Below the pieces are notes generated by a model that was given only the letters and a program-made list of their open reading frames with translations, made no database searches and was not told where the DNA came from. A stretch of 64,000 bases of DNA from Streptomyces sp. CB01373. Its GTDB lineage: Bacteria; Actinomycetota; Actinomycetes; Streptomycetales; Streptomycetaceae. The translations under genes and the position numbers were made by a program. The stretch is from the NCBI RefSeq assembly GCF_002803075.1, contig NZ_NNBK01000007.1, forward strand, positions 248,001 through 312,000, given 5' to 3'. Of the stretch, positions 25,574-36,916 are shown piece after piece (positions within the stretch are counted from its first letter, which is position 1; each line of letters begins with the position of its first letter).

Positions 25574-26370
25574 CGCGCGCTCCTCAGGTCCAGGGCGGAT
25601 TCCAGGCGCCGGGCGCTGGCGACGAGGGCCCTGGTGTACTCCTCGCGGGGCGCGCCGACGATGGCCCCGACCGGGCCCTCCTCCACGGCCCGCCCGTCCT
25701 TCAGCACCAGGGCGCGGTCGGTCACCTTGGCCACCACGGCGAGGTCGTGGCTGACGAACAGCACCGCCATGTCCCGTTCCCGGACCAGCGTGTCGATGAG
25801 TTCCAGCGTCTCGGCCTGGACGGACACGTCCAGGGCGGTGGTCGGCTCGTCCGCGATGAGCAGTTTCGGTTCGCAGGCCAGGGCCATGGCGAGGGCCACG
25901 CGCTGGCGCTGTCCGCCGGAGATCTCGTGCGGGTAGGCGCGGGCGATGCGCTCGGGTTCGGGCAGCCGGACCTGGACGAGCGTCCGCGCCACCGCCTGCT
26001 GAAGGTCCTTGCCCTTCAGGCCGGTGCGCCTGCGGAGGGGTTCGGCGATCTGGCGGCCCACGCGCATCAGCGGGTCGAGCGCGGTGAGCGGCTCCTGGAA
26101 GACGATGGCCGCGTCCCGGCCGCGCAGGGAGGTGAGCCGCTTCTCGGGGGCGCCGACCACCTGGGTGCCGGCGAGTTCGACACTGCCGGTGGCGGTCATG
26201 CCGTCGGGCAGCAGACCGAGCACGGCGAGCGTGGTGAGGGACTTGCCGGAGCCGGACTCGCCGATGAGGCCGAGACGTTCGCCCCCGGACACGGTGAAGG
26301 ACAGGTCGTCGACCAGGGTGCGGCCGTCGCTGGTGCGGACGGTCAGTCCGCGTACGTCGAGGAGGTTCAC
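25570..26370 (-). CDS. Oligopeptide ABC transporter ATPase, OppD-type
   Basis: 266 residues from GTG 26368-26370 (GGAGG at six bases), overlapping both neighbours by four bases. Walker A GESGSGKSLT, Q-loop VFQEPLTALDPLMRVG, signature ISGGQRQRVALAMALA, Walker B LLIADEPTTALD and VSHD. The TALDPL motif and C-terminal YTRALV mark the peptide class. Partner of the OppF-type subunit; shorter than E. coli OppD because the C-terminal extension is reduced. Confidence 0.92.
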   Translation of the reverse strand: MNLLDVRGLTVRTSDGRTLVDDLSFTVSGGERLGLIGESGSGKSLTTLAVLGLLPDGMTATGSVELAGTQVVGAPEKRLTSLRGRDAAIVFQEPLTALDPLMRVGRQIAEPLRRRTGLKGKDLQQAVARTLVQVRLPEPERIARAYPHEISGGQRQRVALAMALACEPKLLIADEPTTALDVSVQAETLELIDTLVRERDMAVLFVSHDLAVVAKVTDRALVLKDGRAVEEGPVGAIVGAPREEYTRALVASARRLESALDLRSAR

Positions 26371-27245
26371 GCGCGCCTCCGGCGGGTGGCCGGGTCGAGG
26401 GTGTCGCGCAGGCCGTCGGCGATGAGGTTGACGCCGATGACGAGCAGGACGAGCAGGATGCCGGGGGCGAGCGCGCCCGCCGGGGCGGTGGTGAAGGTGG
26501 CCTGGGCCTCCTGGAGCATCCGGCCCCACGAGGCGTTCGGCGGGGGCGCTCCGAGTCCGAGGTAGGACAGTCCGGCCTCGGCGAGTACGGCGAGCCCGAA
26601 CTGGAGGGCCAGGTTGACCACCAGGGTGGGCCAGATGTTGGGCAGCACATGGCCGACGACGGTCCTGGGCCAGGACGTGCCGGAGGTGCGGGCCGCGGTG
26701 ATGTAGTCCTGCGCGAGCACGCGTTTGACGAGGATGCGCACCAGCCGGGCGACGACCGCGCTCTGCGCCAGGCCGATCGCGAGGACGGCCGAGCCGAGGG
26801 TCGCCGAGCGTGCGGCGACGATGAGCATCGCGAGCAGCAGGGTCGGGAAGGCGATGAGGATGTCGAGGAACGCCGAGAGCGTGTCGTCGAGCCAGCCCTG
26901 CGCGAACGCGGCGAGCACTCCGAGGGTGACGCCGATCGCGGCGGCGACGAGCACCGACCCCAGGCCCGCCTCGACGGCGATCCGCGAGCCGGTCATGACC
27001 TGGGTGAACAGGTCGCGCCCGAGCTTGTCGGTGCCCAGCAGATGCCCGTTCCCGGGACCGGCGAGGCGCCCGCCGGAGGTGTCGTCGGCGGAGAAGGGCA
27101 GCCAGAACAGGGACACCAGCGCGAGCAGCGCGATGAGGCCGGCGAGGACGCAGCCGACGACGAGCGTGGCCGAGCGCCGGGGACTGCGTCCGCCCGGTGG
27201 CGTCTTCTCCGGCCGGACGGTGGGCAGTGTGTCCGCCCGGGTCAT
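26367..27245 (-). CDS. Oligopeptide ABC transporter permease, OppC-type
   Basis: 292 residues from ATG 27243-27245, overlapping OppB and OppD by four bases. About six membrane helices; an N-terminal cytoplasmic tail rich in Pro and Arg precedes the first. The extracytoplasmic HLLGTDKLGRDLFTQVMTGSRI is the OppC signature, and DYITAARTSGTSWPRTVVGHVLPN is the EAA coupling loop facing the ATPase. Forms the channel with the OppB-type subunit. Confidence 0.92.
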   Translation of the reverse strand: MTRADTLPTVRPEKTPPGGRSPRRSATLVVGCVLAGLIALLALVSLFWLPFSADDTSGGRLAGPGNGHLLGTDKLGRDLFTQVMTGSRIAVEAGLGSVLVAAAIGVTLGVLAAFAQGWLDDTLSAFLDILIAFPTLLLAMLIVAARSATLGSAVLAIGLAQSAVVARLVRILVKRVLAQDYITAARTSGTSWPRTVVGHVLPNIWPTLVVNLALQFGLAVLAEAGLSYLGLGAPPPNASWGRMLQEAQATFTTAPAGALAPGILLVLLVIGVNLIADGLRDTLDPATRRRRA

Positions 27246-28207
27246 CGGGCACCTCCGGAGAGCCGGCCGCGCAGACGCGGGTCGATGATCCGCTGTACGA
27301 GGTCGGCGACGAAGCCGATGAGCAGCACGGCGAGGGTGGAGACGAACAGCACGCCCTGGATGACCGGGTAGTCGTGCTGGGCGATGGCGGTGGCGAGCAG
27401 GGAGCCCAGGCCGGGCAGCGCGTACACCGATTCCACGACGACCGCGCCGAGCAGGGTCGAGGCGAGTTCGATGCCGAGGATCGAGATGACCGGTACGGAG
27501 GCGTTGCGCAGTCCGTGCCGCCACATCGCCCGGCCGAAGGACGAGCCCAGGGCGCGGGCGGTGCGCAGATGGTCGCTGCCGAGGACGTCGAGGGTGGCGG
27601 AGCGGACGTAGCGGATCAGGGACGCGCTCATCACCAGGGCGATGGTGACGACCGGCAGGACGAGGGAACGGACCGCCTCGGCGGGCTCCGACCAGCCGTC
27701 CGGCGGGAAGCCGCCGGACGGGAGCCAGCCGGCGTTCAGGGCGAACACGGCGATGAGGATCATGCCGAGCCAGAACACCGGGACCGCGATGCCCAGTTGG
27801 GACACGCCGCTGAGCAGTGCGCCGTACCAGGTGTGCCGTTTGTGCGCGGCGACGAACCCGGCGGGCACGGCGAGGACGACGGCGAGGGTGAACGCGGCCA
27901 GGGTCAGCGGCACGGTGACGCTCATCCGGGAGGCGACCTCGGGTCCGACCGGCAGCGAGCTGACGAAGGAGGTACCGAGGTCGCCGCTCGCCAACTGCCC
28001 GAGCCAGTGGACGAACTGCTCGGGCAGCGGCTTGTCGGACCCGATGGAGTGCCGTGCCGCGGCGATCTGTTCCGGGCTCGCACCCACCGAGGTGAGTGCG
28101 TTGGCCGGGTCGCCGGGCAGCATGCGCAGCAGGACGAACAGCACCACGCTCGCCAGGGCCAGCGACACCAGGAGGAAGGCGAAGCGCCGCAGGAGATAGC
28201 GGGCCAT
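27242..28207 (-). CDS. Oligopeptide ABC transporter permease, OppB-type
   Basis: 321 residues from ATG 28205-28207, overlapping the binding-protein stop by one base. N-terminal MARYLLRRFAFLLVSLALAS anchor, LRMLPGDPANALT and PLPEQFVHWLGQLASGDLGTS periplasmic segments, six helices, and the coupling loop DHLRTARALGSSFGRAMWRHGLRN. Heterodimer partner of the OppC-type permease. Confidence 0.92.
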   Translation of the reverse strand: MARYLLRRFAFLLVSLALASVVLFVLLRMLPGDPANALTSVGASPEQIAAARHSIGSDKPLPEQFVHWLGQLASGDLGTSFVSSLPVGPEVASRMSVTVPLTLAAFTLAVVLAVPAGFVAAHKRHTWYGALLSGVSQLGIAVPVFWLGMILIAVFALNAGWLPSGGFPPDGWSEPAEAVRSLVLPVVTIALVMSASLIRYVRSATLDVLGSDHLRTARALGSSFGRAMWRHGLRNASVPVISILGIELASTLLGAVVVESVYALPGLGSLLATAIAQHDYPVIQGVLFVSTLAVLLIGFVADLVQRIIDPRLRGRLSGGAR

Positions 28208-29727
28208 CAGCCCTTCTTCTGGATGTCGTAGACGTAGAACTGCGAGTTGAGGCCGTTGAGCGGGTAGCCGGACAGCTTGCTGCTCGCGACGACGATCTGC
28301 GGGTACAGGTACAGCCAGTCGCTGGCCGCGTCCTCGGCGGTCTTGCGGTTGACCTTCTTCAGCAGCTCGGTCTGCTCGGCGGTGCTGGAGGCCTGTTCGG
28401 CCTGCTCCACCCACTGCGTGACCTGCTTGTTGTCGTAGCCCCAGTAGAAATCGGGGTTGCCGTACCAGACGAGGTCGCGGTCGTTGACGTGCTCCTGGAG
28501 GGTGGCCGAGAAGTCGTGGTTCTTGTAGACCTTCGTGTACCACTCGTCCGGCGTGATCGTGTTGATCTTGACGTTGACGCCGACCTTGGCGAGCTCCGAC
28601 TTGATGAAGGTCGCGGCGGTGGGGTGCGGGTCGTAGTTCGGGGTGTCGAGGGTGAAGCTGAAGCCCTTGGCGTAGCCGGCCTCGGCGAGCAGCTTCTTGG
28701 CCCGCGCCGGGTCGTAGGCGTTGACCTTGGTGAGGTCCTCGTACCAGGGGTCGGTGGGCGGCACCATCGAGCCGATGAGCTTGCCGTAGCCGCCCCAGAC
28801 GGACTCGAGGAGCTTCTTGTCGTCGATGGCGGAGGACACGGCCTGGCGCACCTTGACGTCGGTGAACGGCTTGGCCTTGTCGTTGAAGGCGAGCAGCAGC
28901 TTGGTGGTGGAGTCGCCGTCGTTGACCTTGTAGTTCTGGTTGCTCTTGAACTGGTCGAGGGCGTCGGGCGACTGCTCGCTGGTGACCACGTCGACGGCGC
29001 CCGTCAGCAGCGCGTTGTTGAGGGCGGTCGCGTCCTTGTAGTAGTGGAAGACGGCCTTCTTGTTCGTGGCTGCCTTGCCCCAGTAGCCGGGGAACCGGTC
29101 CAGGCTCAGCGCGGAGCCGCGGGTCCACTTGCCGAGCTGGTACGGGCCGGTGCCGTCCTCGGTCGTCTTCAGGTTCTTCGCCTGGGAGTTGATGATCCAG
29201 ACGTAGGAGAGGTTGTAGACGAAGGAGATCGACTTCTTGGACAGCGTGACCTTGACGGTCCGCGCGTCGGGGGTGGCGATGTCCTTGATGACCTGGAGGT
29301 TGTTCTTGCGGGCGGACTGGGAGTCGTCCGCGATGACCTTCTCCAGGCTGTACTTGACGTCTTCGCTGGTAAGGGCCTTGCCGCTGTGGAACTTCACGCC
29401 GTCACGCAGGGTGAAGGTGTAGGTGAGTCCGTCACCGCTCACCTTGTAGTCCGTGGCGAGCAGCTTATCGACCTTGCCGTCGTCGGTGAGCTTGAACAGC
29501 CCTTCGTAGACGTTGCCGTTGAGGGCCTCGGTGACGCCCTGGCCGCCGCCCGCGGTGTTGTCGAGGTTCTGCGGCTCGTAGAGGGAGCCGACGTTGACGG
29601 TGGCGTCCTTGTTCGCGGTGCCGCCGGAGGCGTTGCCGCCCGAGCCGGAGCCGCCGCAGGCGGTCAGGGTCACGGCGAGGGTGGCAGCGGTGGCGGTGGC
29701 GTACAGGGACGTCTTCTTGATGCTCAT
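28207..29727 (-). CDS. Peptide ABC transporter substrate-binding lipoprotein
   Basis: 506 residues, family 5 solute-binding protein. Residues 1-24 are a lipoprotein signal with lipobox LTAC; mature Cys24 is followed by a Gly/Ser linker. Family landmarks are LYEPQNLDN, YEGLFKLTDDGKVDKLLATDYKVS, TYTFTLRDGVKFHSGKALTSEDVKYSLEKV and LAFNDKAKPFTDVKVRQAVSSAID. It captures a peptide or similar ligand outside the membrane. AT-rich codons (AAG, AAC) and strong expression features are typical of secreted binding proteins. Preceded by a DUF1684 gene 45 bases upstream on the same strand, so the operon is DUF1684-A-B-C-D-F. Confidence 0.93.
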   Translation of the reverse strand: MSIKKTSLYATATAATLAVTLTACGGSGSGGNASGGTANKDATVNVGSLYEPQNLDNTAGGGQGVTEALNGNVYEGLFKLTDDGKVDKLLATDYKVSGDGLTYTFTLRDGVKFHSGKALTSEDVKYSLEKVIADDSQSARKNNLQVIKDIATPDARTVKVTLSKKSISFVYNLSYVWIINSQAKNLKTTEDGTGPYQLGKWTRGSALSLDRFPGYWGKAATNKKAVFHYYKDATALNNALLTGAVDVVTSEQSPDALDQFKSNQNYKVNDGDSTTKLLLAFNDKAKPFTDVKVRQAVSSAIDDKKLLESVWGGYGKLIGSMVPPTDPWYEDLTKVNAYDPARAKKLLAEAGYAKGFSFTLDTPNYDPHPTAATFIKSELAKVGVNVKINTITPDEWYTKVYKNHDFSATLQEHVNDRDLVWYGNPDFYWGYDNKQVTQWVEQAEQASSTAEQTELLKKVNRKTAEDAASDWLYLYPQIVVASSKLSGYPLNGLNSQFYVYDIQKKG

Positions 29728-29772
29728 GGCTGTGGCGCTTTCGTGCTGGGGGTGCGGGAGGCTACGGGGTGA

Positions 29773-30501
29773 TCAGTGCTGTGCGGGGAAGCCGCCGCGG
29801 AAGACGGGGAGCTTCTCACCGGCCTGAATGGGCAGGTGGAAACGGTTCTGCCGCGGCGGCATCGGACAGTTGTACTGATCGGAGAATCCGCAGGGCGGCA
29901 CGAAGGCGCGGTTGAAGTCGAGCAGGACGCGGTCGTCGTCCTCGGTGCGCCGCACGAAGAGGAAGCGGCCGGCGCCGTAGGTGGTGTCCCCGTTGGTGGG
30001 GTCGCCGAAGACGAGCAGCAGGGTGCCGTCGTCGTCGAAGGCGCTGAGGGTGTAGTCGCGGCCGTCGACGGTGAGCGTGATGTCGCCCGGGACGACGAGG
30101 TCGCGGGTGCCGCCGTTGTCCCGGATGTGCTCGAAGGCCACGCGCCGGGCGCCGGGTACGGGCGTGTAGGTCGCCTCGAGCACCCAGGCCGGGTCGTAGG
30201 GGAACACGTCGACGCGGTCGAAGTGGCGGACGGCGTCCGAGTCGGCGTCCCAGAAGCGCAGGCCGTGCTCGGGCTCGCCGGTGACGAGGTCGGCGCGCTG
30301 GAGCGTGGTGACGGTCACCGTCCGCGGCCGGCCCGCGCGAGCGGCCTCGGCGTCCGGGCGCTCACCGGCCGGCAGCCAGCGGGTCTCGACGAGAGCGAGG
30401 TTGCCCGTCGGCGAGGTGAGGGCCCGATGGCGCTCGGACCGCCATGCGTCCCACTCCCCCGCGGGGTCGGCTGTGGGCTGGTCGGTGATGGGGTGGGACA
30501 T
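29773..30501 (-). CDS. DUF1684 family protein
   Basis: 242 residues from ATG 30499-30501; starts at 30513 and 30534 are equally possible because none has a clear ribosome binding site. The sequence fits DUF1684: EWDAWRSERHRAL and SPTGNLALVETRWLPAGE near the N-terminus, VVPGDITLTVDGRDYTLSAF, GDTTYGAGRFLFV, DFNRAFVPPCGFSDQYNCPMPPRQNRF and a final IQAGEKLPVF. The conserved FNRAxxPPCAFxxxxxCPLPPxxNxL block looks like an active or metal site with two cysteines. No signal peptide. First gene of the peptide ABC operon, so a role on the imported ligand is likely, but the reaction is unknown. Confidence 0.75.
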   Translation of the reverse strand: MSHPITDQPTADPAGEWDAWRSERHRALTSPTGNLALVETRWLPAGERPDAEAARAGRPRTVTVTTLQRADLVTGEPEHGLRFWDADSDAVRHFDRVDVFPYDPAWVLEATYTPVPGARRVAFEHIRDNGGTRDLVVPGDITLTVDGRDYTLSAFDDDGTLLLVFGDPTNGDTTYGAGRFLFVRRTEDDDRVLLDFNRAFVPPCGFSDQYNCPMPPRQNRFHLPIQAGEKLPVFRGGFPAQH

Positions 30502-30640
30502 GTCAGGACTCATTCGCGCAGCGTTCGGGGGCATCACGCCGCAGATGTCACGCCGCGTGAATTGATGGCCAAAGCGTCACCTTTATCTTCTATAAGGCTC
30601 TCTAATGTCAAATGAGATCCACTGGTCGGACGGCGCCCCG

Positions 30641-30672
30641 GACGGCGGACGGCACACAGCCCGTCCGCCGTC
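30641..30672 (-). terminator. Hairpin terminator after doxX
   Basis: Perfect 12-bp stem GACGGCGGACGG / CCGTCCGCCGTC with an 8-nt loop, 13 bases beyond the DoxX stop. Confidence 0.65.
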
Positions 30673-30684
30673 TGGGGCGGGGCG

Positions 30685-31236
30685 TCAGTGGCGCAGCAGC
30701 AGCGTGACCCCGGCGACGACGGCGCCGAGCACGATCGCGGCGACGCCGTGGGCGACGCGGTGCGAGCGCAGCACGGGCAGCAGCCGGTCCACGGCGATCC
30801 GGCCGGGGCCGGTCAGGGCGAGGGCCACCGCGGACAGGGCGATGAGCAGCTCGTACTCGACGCCCTGCGGGGCGAAGAAGCCGCCGCCCCACTTGACGGA
30901 GATCGCGTTGACCAGCGTGCCGGCGACGGCCGCGGCGGCGAGCGGGGTGAGCAGGCCCAGCACGAGGCCGAGCCCGCCGAGGGTCTCACTGAGCCCGGCC
31001 ACGACGGCGAAGGCCTTGGGTGAGGGGTAGCCGGAGGCCGCGAAGAACTGCCCGGTGCCGTCCACACCGCCTCCGCCGAACCAGCCGAACAGCTTCTGGG
31101 TGCCGTGCGCGGCCATGGTCAGCCCGAGCGCGAGGCGCAGGACGAGCAGGCCGGCGTCGTACGCGTGGGCGGGGGCCGCCGGGGCCGTCTCGGGCGCCGC
31201 GGCGGGTCGGGTCGGGGTGGCGTCGGAAGTGGTCAT
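30685..31236 (-). CDS. DoxX family membrane protein (first of two)
   Basis: 183 residues from ATG 31234-31236, nine bases after GAGGAG. Four membrane helices; the DoxX signature is GLLVLRLALGLTMAAHGTQKLFGWFGGGG followed by GYPSPKAFAVVAGLSETLGGLGLVLGLLTPLAAA. An Ala/Pro-rich cytoplasmic tail precedes it. Known: DoxX-like proteins take part in redox homeostasis, some with a sulphur-trafficking or thiol-oxidation role in mycobacteria. A perfect CTTGAA-AC-TTCAAG palindrome lies upstream, suggesting control by a MarR-type redox regulator encoded elsewhere. A paralogue is at 58352. Confidence 0.88.
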   Translation of the reverse strand: MTTSDATPTRPAAAPETAPAAPAHAYDAGLLVLRLALGLTMAAHGTQKLFGWFGGGGVDGTGQFFAASGYPSPKAFAVVAGLSETLGGLGLVLGLLTPLAAAAVAGTLVNAISVKWGGGFFAPQGVEYELLIALSAVALALTGPGRIAVDRLLPVLRSHRVAHGVAAIVLGAVVAGVTLLLRH

Positions 31237-31304
31237 GGTGGTGGCTCCTCGCGGGTCGTGGGGGCGCGGGGTCTCGCGGCGCTGGGCGTGGGGACCCGAG
31301 TTAA

Positions 31305-31318
31305 CTTGAAACTTCAAG
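31305..31318. promoter_or_regulatory. MarR-type palindrome CTTGAA-AC-TTCAAG
   Basis: Perfect 6-bp inverted repeat 69 bases upstream of the DoxX start, with a further TTTCAAG half-site near 31346. The TTGAA/TTCAA pattern is typical of MarR/DUF24-like redox regulators. Confidence 0.6.
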
Positions 31319-31446
31319 CTATACCGGACGGTGCTATTGCTACAACTTTCAAGCAGCCCGGCGTGGCGGCCCGCCGGCCTGCCGCGTTCCCACGCGTGTG
31401 GTTACGTCGGACATGGCGGCCCCCCACCGGCCGAAGGGGCATCACG

Positions 31447-32703
31447 ATGACCGCACACGACACCGCCCGGCAGGTCCTGGCCGGTCTGGACACCCCCCTG
31501 AACCAGGACCTCGAAGCGCTCTACCAGGACCTGCACGCCCATCCCGAGCTGTCCTTCGAGGAGCACCGCACGGCCGCCGAAGTCGCCCGCCGCGCACGGG
31601 ACTTGGGGTACGAGGTCACCGAGGGCGTCGGGCGGACCGGCGTCGTGGCCAGGCTGGTGAACGGCGAGGGCCCGACCGTGCTCCTGCGCGCCGACTTCGA
31701 CGCGCTGCCCGTCACCGAGCGGACCGGGTTGCCGTACGCCTCGGCCAACGAAGGCGTGATGCACGCGTGCGGTCACGATGTGCACGTCACCTGCCTGTTC
31801 GGCACCATGGCCCTTCTGGCCGGCGCCCGCGAGCGGTGGTCGGGCACCGTGCTGGCCGTGTTCCAGCCGGCCGAGGAGCTCGGCCAGGGCGCCCAGGCGA
31901 TGGTCGACGACGACCTGTACGGCCGCTTCGGCACCCCAGACGTCGTCCTCGGCCAGCATGTGATGGCGCTCCCGGCCGGCACCGTCGCCTGCCACCCCGG
32001 GCTCGCCTTCGCCGCCACCGACGCGCTCCAGGTGCGCATGTTCGGGCGCGGGGCCCACGCGTCCATGCCGGAGGCGTCGATCGACCCGGTGGTGATGGCG
32101 GCCTCCACCGTGATGCGGTTGCAGACGGTGGTCTCCCGCGAGATCGCTTCCAAGGACCGGGCCGTGGTCACCGTCGGCGCCCTGCAGGCCGGCACCAAGG
32201 ACAACATCATCCCGGACGAGGCCCGACTCCAGCTCAACATCCGCACCCACGCCCCGCAGGTCCGCCGGACCGTCCTGGACGCGGTGGAGCGGATCGTCCG
32301 CGGCGAGGCGGCGGTCGCCGGGGCGCAGCAGGATCCCGAGATCAGCACCCTGCACACCTTCCCGCTGATGGTCAACGACGACGAGGCGTGCGCCCGGACC
32401 ATGGCCGCCATCGGTGACGTGATCGGCCACGACAGGCTGACCGACCCGGGAGCCTCCTCCGGAAGTGAGGACGTCGGCGTCTTCGGCACCAGCGCGAACG
32501 TGCCCGTCTGCTACTGGCTTCTCGGCGGCGTCGACCCCGACACCTACGCGAAGGCGGACGCCGCGGGCACCCGGAGCCGTGACATCCCGCAGAACCACTC
32601 GCCGCTCTTCGCCCCCGTCATGCGGCCCACCCTCACCGACGGCGTCACGGCCCTGACCACTGCGGCCCTCACCTGGCTCGGCCCGGCCCCGCGTTCCGCA
32701 TGA
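31447..32703 (+). CDS. M20 family amidohydrolase (hippurate/IAA-amino acid hydrolase type)
   Basis: 418 residues from ATG 31447 (AAGGGG at seven bases). M20D features: LHAHPELSFEEHRTA, VLLRADFDALPVTE, MHACGHDVH metal site, FQPAEELGQGAQAMV with catalytic Glu, and GRGAHASMPEASIDPV in the lid domain. Such enzymes remove acyl groups from N-acyl amino acids, including auxin conjugates, in the cytoplasm. It stands opposite DoxX and close to the peptide uptake genes; a role in the same salvage block is likely but not shown. The N-terminus lacks a signal peptide. Confidence 0.88.
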   Translation: MTAHDTARQVLAGLDTPLNQDLEALYQDLHAHPELSFEEHRTAAEVARRARDLGYEVTEGVGRTGVVARLVNGEGPTVLLRADFDALPVTERTGLPYASANEGVMHACGHDVHVTCLFGTMALLAGARERWSGTVLAVFQPAEELGQGAQAMVDDDLYGRFGTPDVVLGQHVMALPAGTVACHPGLAFAATDALQVRMFGRGAHASMPEASIDPVVMAASTVMRLQTVVSREIASKDRAVVTVGALQAGTKDNIIPDEARLQLNIRTHAPQVRRTVLDAVERIVRGEAAVAGAQQDPEISTLHTFPLMVNDDEACARTMAAIGDVIGHDRLTDPGASSGSEDVGVFGTSANVPVCYWLLGGVDPDTYAKADAAGTRSRDIPQNHSPLFAPVMRPTLTDGVTALTTAALTWLGPAPRSA

Positions 32704-32909
32704 CCCACCCGCGGGGAAGCCGGATCGAGTAGGGTCCTCGATGTGAACACCGGACCGGCTACAGGCCATTCACGGACGGGCAACCCGGTGGAGGGCTGAT
32801 CGCACCGCGGGTGCCGAGAAGGCACCCCCCGGGTTCGGCACGCGGACCTCCCGTGCTCGTGCACCACGACGAGTCCGTTTCCGTGCCGAATCACAGTCAG
32901 GTCAGCCGA

Positions 32910-33284
32910 ATGACAGCCACGTTCAACCACACCATCATCGCCTCCAAGGACCGCGAGGAGTCGGCCCGCTTCTTCCGGGAGCTGCTCGAAGTGGGGGCAG
33001 CGCCGTCCTGGGGCCCGTTCACCAACGTCCAGCTCGCCGACGGCGTGCTGCTCCAGTTCGCCGAGCCGCCGGTGGAGATCCAGATGCAGCACTACGCGTT
33101 CCTGGTCGACGACGACCTGTTCGACCGGGCGTATCAGCGGCTGTGCGACCGCGGCATCGAGCACTGGGCCGATCCGCACCTGCAGCACCCCGGTGAGATC
33201 AACCACGAGCACGGCGGTCGAGGGGTCTACCTGAAGGACCCCGCCGGCCACGGGATCGAGCTGATCACCCGCCCGTATCTGTAG
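32910..33284 (+). CDS. VOC superfamily (glyoxalase-like) protein
   Basis: 124 residues from ATG 32910; no strong ribosome binding site is visible, so an upstream GTG could be used. Two beta-alpha-beta-beta-beta modules: FNHTIIASKDREESARFFRELLEVG and YAFLVDDDLFDRAYQRL, ending YLKDPAGHGIELITRPY, which carries the usual metal-binding Glu. A His early (NHT) and the Glu late form part of the metal site. Vicinal-oxygen-chelate enzymes include glyoxalases, dioxygenases and antibiotic-resistance proteins; substrate unknown. It sits between an amidohydrolase and a UvrA-like gene. Confidence 0.8.
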   Translation: MTATFNHTIIASKDREESARFFRELLEVGAAPSWGPFTNVQLADGVLLQFAEPPVEIQMQHYAFLVDDDLFDRAYQRLCDRGIEHWADPHLQHPGEINHEHGGRGVYLKDPAGHGIELITRPYL

Positions 33285-33303
33285 ACCGGGGCGGAGCCAG
33301 CCT

Positions 33304-33333
33304 GGCCGGGCACCGGCACCCTGGTGCCCGGCC
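33304..33333 (+). terminator. Hairpin terminator after the VOC gene
   Basis: Perfect 11-bp stem GGCCGGGCACC / GGTGCCCGGCC with an 8-nt loop, 20 bases after the stop. Confidence 0.65.
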
Positions 33334-33666
33334 GGGCGCTCGGCGCGCCCCCTGACCGGCAGTACGTGCCCTGACCGGGCAGGACGCTCTCCGAACCGTC
33401 AGGGCGTGCCCCGGGAAGGTCAGGAATCGAGAAGCGCCGGGAACCGGGCCGCCGGTAGCGTGGGCCGAGCCGTCCGGCGATCAGTCCGATGACCTGCGGA
33501 AGGGTGCGCAAAGTCGGAATGTGTGGATAATTCCTTGGTTCTCGCGCGGAGCGCGGCCCCGGTGAGCGCCGCCGGACGAGCGTCGCGCCAGCCCGGCCGG
33601 CACCGCCGCTCAGGCGGACACCCACCGTCGCCGCGAAGGCGGCACAGCCTCACAGATGGAGACACG
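33334..33666. other. Intergenic region upstream of the UvrA-like gene
   Basis: 333 bases. It contains two copies of CCTGACCGG at 33351 and 33370 and the only AT-rich spot, TGTGGATAATTCC near 33522-33534, whose GATAAT could be a -10 element for the UvrA-like gene, although no -35 is evident. No coding sequence is supported. Confidence 0.3.
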
Positions 33667-36051
<2,385 letters not shown>

Positions 36052-36065
36052 CCGGGGCCTTCGAA

Positions 36066-36120
36066 GCCTCCGTACCGCGTCCGCGGCCCGTCACTTCGGC
36101 CGTTGACGCGGTACGGAGGC
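36066..36120 (+). terminator. Long-stem hairpin after the UvrA-like gene
   Basis: Perfect 16-bp arms (36066-36081 and 36105-36120) with a 23-nt loop that itself contains short complementary stretches, 14 bases after the stop. Confidence 0.6.
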
Positions 36121-36256
36121 GGGTCCCGGGGCTCGTGCGGCTCGTCGCCGATCATGAGGGCCGGCGACCCTCCTCGCACAGCTCACGCAGCCGCGCCGTG
36201 ACGCCGCCCCGGCGGGCCGGGCCCTCGTCACGGCGCCGTCCGGCGCGACGGCATGG

Positions 36257-36294
36257 CCGAGGGGGCCGGCGGTGCGGACCGCCGGCCCCCTCGG
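36257..36294. terminator. Perfect 17-bp hairpin terminator
   Basis: Arms 36257-36273 and 36278-36294 with a GCGG loop, directly abutting the stop of the minus-strand gene at 36295. Confidence 0.85.
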
Positions 36295-36666
36295 TCATGC
36301 CGCGAGGGCGCCCGTCCGCAGCGGGCGGCGCGGCGCGACCGGGGTCTCCGCGAGGCCGACGCGGTAGGTGGTCCTGGTGGAGTCGACGAGAGGTTCGCCG
36401 AATGTGATCCGTCCGCTGGAGTGCAGCATGTCGCACAGGTCGGTGGGCAGCGCGACGTAGCAGCTTCCCCGGCCGGTGCGGGGCTCGAACGGCTGCCAGT
36501 AGCTGTACCTGCGGCGTCCGCCCGCGTGCACGGTGAGGAACACGAGCATGCTCGGGTCGGAGATGATGCGCAGCAGTTCCGCGCCTGAGGGGCTGAGGGG
36601 GGCACCGGCACGGCTGTGGGGGTGGCGCAGGACGACGGCGTGGGCCGGGCCGGGTATGGACTGCAT
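36295..36666 (-). CDS. Conserved small protein of unknown function
   Basis: Not recognised. 123 residues from ATG 36664-36666 with GAGGAAGG upstream and a strong hairpin right after the stop, which together argue that it is a real single gene. Sequence features: SPSGAELLRIISDPSMLVFLTVHAGGRRRYSYWQPFEP and CYVALPTDLCDMLHSSGRITFGEPLVDST. Two cysteines; no signal peptide or membrane segment. The mixed alpha/beta pattern without homology clues allows no functional claim. Similar short proteins are common in Streptomyces genomes as singletons. Confidence 0.7.
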   Translation of the reverse strand: MQSIPGPAHAVVLRHPHSRAGAPLSPSGAELLRIISDPSMLVFLTVHAGGRRRYSYWQPFEPRTGRGSCYVALPTDLCDMLHSSGRITFGEPLVDSTRTTYRVGLAETPVAPRRPLRTGALAA

Positions 36667-36916
36667 CAGCGGTGGCCTTCCTCGAGGCTGGGACTGAAGA
36701 TCACTTACCCAGCTCGGGCGATGTTGATCTCTCTTTCCCGCGGCATTTTCCAGCATGTCACCGACAACAGGGCGGCGACACGCCGAAGTTGTGTCCAGTC
36801 CGCCCCGGCGCGCGCTCCAGATGATCCGTGACGTCCTCGCGGAGAATCCCCCGCGTCTACGTCGTCAACGAGGACGCCAACGCGTTCGGCCCTCGTACCG
36901 GCCCGCCCCACGGTGC

